Source: Planctomycetota bacterium
Lineage (GTDB): Bacteria > Planctomycetota > SZUA-567
Assembly (NCBI GenBank): GCA_020861125.1
Contig: JAJBSZ010000067.1
Span: 1-8,379, forward strand
Reading direction: 5' to 3'
DNA length: 8,379 bases
Numbering within the stretch: position 1 is the first letter of the stretch; each line of letters starts with the position of its first letter. The position numbers and the translations under genes are program-made. Below the pieces are notes generated by a model, which worked only from the letters and a program-made list of their open reading frames with translations, did not search any database and had not been told where the DNA came from. Shown piece after piece: positions 6,596 through 8,379 of the stretch.

Positions 6596-6920
6596 AGATG
6601 TGATTCACCAAGAAATGCAAAATGAAGGAAAAGATTGTCTGGGTTTTCTGCGGCGGTGATCGTTGGTATGCTGTTTTATACCAAACACCATTTTCCAACT
6701 GACCGCCGAAGCGACATTGCGCCGATTGCACCAAACTAACGGTGAAGAGAAGGGAAAGTAACCGCATACCGACAGGCCCATATCGAAACCGTGGGGTGAA
6801 GTCAGGTTTTATACCAGTTTTTTGACTGAATGGGATCGCGCCGGCCCATTGGCTGAACGGAAAACCGATTCCTACAGGCAGCAGGCCGCTCCGGACATCG
6901 AAAACTTCCACCGCCTGACC

Positions 6921-6952
6921 AAATTAAAGCCCCTGCCGCTGAACGGCAGGGG
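6921..6952 (-). terminator. Intrinsic terminator of the outer-membrane barrel gene
   Basis: CCCCTGCCG (6930-6938) and CGGCAGGGG (6944-6952) form a perfect 9-bp stem with a 5-base loop. Read on the minus strand, the stem is followed by CTTTAATTT. It starts 24 bases after the stop codon of the gene at 6977-7936. Its stem is nearly the same as that of the terminator at 8033-8061. Confidence 0.8.
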
Positions 6953-6976
6953 GAACACCATGGAACACGGGAGGAA

Positions 6977-7936
6977 TCAAAACGCCAAGCCGACATCCGC
7001 GGTGATACGGTGGTCGTGGTATTTTTTGCGGCCTTCGTAGGCGTAGTTGACGCCCAGGTCGAAGCGGTTGGCCTTGATCGCCTGGACACCGGCGGTCACC
7101 CGCCCGCCCCAATGGCTGGCACCGATACCGTATACCTTCCATTCCGAGCCGGTCCTGGAAGCGAAGCCGGGGCGGTTGTTCATCGAGCGTTCCTTCATGT
7201 TGCCCAGCGAACTCACGAAGGTAAGATCCAGCGACGGCGTAATGAACCAGTCGCACCCGGCGGCGTAGGTTTTGGCGAAGGCGACACCGACCGGGATTTC
7301 GTAATAGTTCTGGCTTTCCCACGGCGAATCGTCAGCGAACCCACCAACAGTGTAGGGAATGTCCTTGCCCGGTATATGGGCGTAGTCGAACCCGGCATGG
7401 GGGGTGATAACAAAGGAGTTTCCGAGGTCCAGACGCTTGCCGACTTCGAGACTGGCGGCATACCGTGTGGAGTTGGCCTTCCCGCGAGAACCGTAGGCGT
7501 CGGTACCAACATAACCGCCTTTTACTTTTTGACTGGCCAAACCCACCATGGTCGACCCGTTCACGTACCACCCGTCGCAGAAGCGATATTCACCGAAGAG
7601 GGTAAATCCCCAGGTTTCATCGCGAATTTTAGCGAACTCATCAAAACCATAATTGTAATATTTGAGGTTGCCGACCTCGTAGGAAGCAGACAGACCGGCC
7701 GTCCATGTATCGTTCCCAAACTTGTACCCGAGGGCTACGGCGGTGGGTGAGAACTTGGTTTTCTCGAACCGGTCAACGCTATCGTTTTTCTTGTTCTTCA
7801 TCGTTACGAACCGCTGCATTCCCGACACGAAGATTTCACTCTGCGGGGTCAGGTAGGCCGAGGACGTAAAATCGACGGCGGAAGCCAAACCGGGCAGGAT
7901 GAAACAAAGAAGCAGCATGACCTTGGTTTTAAACAT
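6977..7936 (-). CDS. Outer-membrane beta-barrel protein, autotransporter-barrel-like without passenger
   Basis: A 319-residue protein predicted to sit in the outer membrane. Residues 1-20 are a Sec signal peptide (MFKTKVMLLLCFILPGLASA, then VDF). The mature part of about 300 residues is almost entirely alternating, aromatic-rich amphipathic strands such as TAGLSASYEVG, GFTLFGEYRF and FVITPHAGFDYAH. It ends DVGLAF with a C-terminal Phe, the typical assembly signal. The final EGRKKYHDHR-type turn before the last strand resembles autotransporter barrel domains, but there is no room for a passenger. It could be a stand-alone autotransporter-type barrel, a porin-like channel or an adhesion barrel. 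The ATG at 7936 has a perfect AGGAGG eight bases upstream. A good promoter and terminator make it a single-gene unit. Confidence 0.85.
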   Translation of the reverse strand: MFKTKVMLLLCFILPGLASAVDFTSSAYLTPQSEIFVSGMQRFVTMKNKKNDSVDRFEKTKFSPTAVALGYKFGNDTWTAGLSASYEVGNLKYYNYGFDEFAKIRDETWGFTLFGEYRFCDGWYVNGSTMVGLASQKVKGGYVGTDAYGSRGKANSTRYAASLEVGKRLDLGNSFVITPHAGFDYAHIPGKDIPYTVGGFADDSPWESQNYYEIPVGVAFAKTYAAGCDWFITPSLDLTFVSSLGNMKERSMNNRPGFASRTGSEWKVYGIGASHWGGRVTAGVQAIKANRFDLGVNYAYEGRKKYHDHRITADVGLAF

Positions 7937-7944
7937 TAATATTC

Positions 7945-7950
7945 CCTCCT
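7945..7950 (-). promoter_or_regulatory. Ribosome binding site of the barrel protein gene
   Basis: A perfect AGGAGG on the minus strand, eight bases before the ATG at 7934-7936. It is the strongest Shine-Dalgarno in the window and suggests high expression. Confidence 0.85.
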
Positions 7951-7970
7951 AAGTTGAACTGTATTAAACT

Positions 7971-7998
7971 AATATAGGACGCGGTCGAAAAAACGCAA
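7971..7998 (-). promoter_or_regulatory. Sigma-70-like promoter of the barrel protein gene
   Basis: On the minus strand, TTGCGT (7998-7993) and TATATT (7976-7971) are separated by 16 bases. The predicted transcript would start about 35 bases before the ATG and include the AGGAGG. The surrounding sequence is more AT-rich than the rest of the window, as expected of a promoter. Confidence 0.45.
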
Positions 7999-8032
7999 CC
8001 CGCTTTTATTGGATTTCAAACCTTGTTGTAAT

Positions 8033-8061
8033 AAAAAACCCCTGCCGCACAGTGGCAGGGG
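8033..8061 (-). terminator. Intrinsic terminator of the right-edge operon
   Basis: Read on the minus strand, CCCCTGCC and GGCAGGGG form an 8-bp stem with a 7-base loop, followed by six T and then ATTAC. It lies 28 bases beyond the stop of the small lipoprotein gene and ends the transcript coming from the right edge. The stem repeats that of the terminator at 6921-6952. Confidence 0.85.
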
Positions 8062-8064
8062 CAC

Positions 8065-8091
8065 AGCATTTCACTTCGGGGAGGAAATGCT
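8065..8091. repeat. Hairpin overlapping the lipoprotein stop codon
   Basis: AGCATTTC (8065-8072) and GAAATGCT (8084-8091) are a perfect 8-bp inverted repeat with an 11-base loop. The right arm overlaps the TAG stop (8090-8092) of the minus-strand lipoprotein gene. Together with the terminator just beyond it, it gives two hairpins in series at the transcript end, which could protect the 3' end or affect termination. Confidence 0.55.
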
Positions 8092-8263
8092 ATGGGACTA
8101 TGGTAGTGTGTGTGTAGCGTGGTACATAATTCGGTTCGTTCCGGCTGCGGGCGGCTTCTCGCGAATTATGCGATGCATTGACCTCGCGTTCAAAGTCGGA
8201 GGAGGGGTTTCTGCAACCGGACATTATGATAGTAAATATAAAAGCAATAAGTATGCGCTTCAT
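8090..8263 (-). CDS. Small lipoprotein, 57 residues
   Basis: The sequence starts MKRILIAFIFTIIMSGC: two basic residues, a hydrophobic stretch and the lipobox MSGC with Cys17 as the lipidated residue. The mature peptide of about 41 residues is polar and charged (RNPSSDFEREVNASHNSREA and on), with Arg, Asn and Tyr towards its end and no recognised domain. It is membrane-anchored by inference. Arg18 follows the Cys, so the Asp+2 inner-membrane retention signal is absent. The start lies 24 bases after the stop of the preceding partial gene on the same strand, suggesting co-transcription, and an intrinsic terminator follows. The ribosome binding site is weak (GAG, five bases upstream). Small lipoproteins of this size include lysis, entry-exclusion and immunity types, but nothing here selects one. 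Confidence 0.65.
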   Translation of the reverse strand: MKRILIAFIFTIIMSGCRNPSSDFEREVNASHNSREAARSRNEPNYVPRYTHTTIVP

Positions 8264-8287
8264 AATATCTCGACCGAGTATAGTAAA

Positions 8288-8379
8288 TTATCGAAGTGAT
8301 TCATTGATTCTCCATGCTTCTTCTCGGCGTTCTTTCGCATCAATGGGATGCGTTATTGCTTCAAATCCTTTCGGTGTGG
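8288..8379 (-). CDS. C-terminal end of an unrecognised gene, cut by the right window edge
   Basis: The minus strand is open from the edge for 29 codons to a TAA at 8288-8290. The visible end is charged and helix-like (KGFEAITHPIDAKERREEAW, ending RINESLR), typical of a real protein C-terminus, and its base composition matches the lipoprotein gene that follows. The 24-base gap to that gene suggests an operon. No family can be assigned from so little sequence. Confidence 0.55.
   Translation of the reverse strand, partial: TPKGFEAITHPIDAKERREEAWRINESLR

Larger units (their letters stand above)
6192..6920. other. Long non-coding gap with hairpins and short repeats
   Basis: I see no convincing gene in this stretch between the convergent autotransporter and barrel-protein genes. 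A GTG-initiated minus-strand ORF (6522-6911, 129 codons) has no ribosome binding site and no recognisable domain. A TTG-initiated plus ORF from 6822 runs through the terminator of the neighbouring gene. Visible structures include a 14-base tandem duplication at 6315-6342, a palindrome at 6342-6358, hairpins at 6461-6477 and 6573-6595, and the 11-mer GTTTTATACCA at 6673-6683 and again at 6806-6816. The region may hold gene remnants or regulatory RNA; neither can be shown here. Confidence 0.5.

Noticed and set aside
6522..6911. 129-codon minus-strand ORF in the non-coding gap
   Set aside because: The start would be GTG without a Shine-Dalgarno, it begins just past an intrinsic terminator, and no recognisable domain appears. 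Kept only as a note in the gap entry.
6822..7040. TTG-initiated 72-codon plus-strand ORF with a plausible-looking first half
   Set aside because: It reads through the terminator hairpin and into the antisense of the barrel gene, with no ribosome binding site.
8009..8299. 96-codon plus-strand ORF at the right end
   Set aside because: It runs through a terminator and is antisense to the lipoprotein gene, which has a proper lipobox and a terminator of its own.
1..8379. CRISPR array, tRNA, rRNA or transposase
   Set aside because: No regularly spaced repeats, no tRNA cloverleaf, no rRNA signature and no transposase motif were seen on either strand.

Overview
The window is a GC-rich bacterial fragment. 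Both ends cut through genes, and the right edge is visibly more AT-rich. A Tat-exported type I sulfatase, a sugar-acid-type aldolase and two Gram-negative outer-membrane beta-barrel proteins point to a didermal, polysaccharide-degrading, probably host-associated bacterium. The passenger of the large autotransporter has a 'FTEAELAMFKDLGYDID...GYSVYG' segment that I associate with large autotransporter families of gut Lentisphaerota, Sutterellaceae and similar lineages. Lentisphaerota is my best but weak guess; no rRNA or other marker is present.

Layout. 1-707 (+) is the 3' part of an HpcH/HpaI-family aldolase. It converges, with 8 bases between stop codons, on a complete formylglycine-type sulfatase (716-2593, -). 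2594-3354 is a divergent region. It holds the sulfatase leader with two hairpins, the first copy of a structured repeat (2807-2893), and a small, apparently frameshifted ORF with a good ribosome binding site (2938-3180). 3355-6099 (+) is a 914-residue autotransporter, followed two bases after its stop by the second copy of the repeat (6101-6191). 6192-6920 has no convincing gene but contains several hairpins and short repeats. A 319-residue outer-membrane barrel protein follows on the minus strand (6977-7936) with a promoter, a strong Shine-Dalgarno and an intrinsic terminator. At the right edge, also on the minus strand, are the last 29 codons of an unrecognised gene, a 57-residue lipoprotein gene too short for ordinary ORF cut-offs, a hairpin over its stop codon and an intrinsic terminator.

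How the parts fit. The aldolase and sulfatase suit catabolism of sulfated or acidic polysaccharides, but they are on opposite strands and are not one operon. The autotransporter and the barrel protein are surface components that converge on a long non-coding gap.

The most interesting signal is the pair of about 85-90-base repeats around the autotransporter. They are about 80% identical by hand alignment. Three predicted helices each show at least one compensatory base-pair change, the loops are conserved, and G-U wobbles occur only in the plus-strand reading. This suggests a structured RNA family (riboswitch-like or small RNA). It resembles the c-di-GMP-I (GEMM) riboswitch in a few short tracts but does not match it well enough to be assigned.
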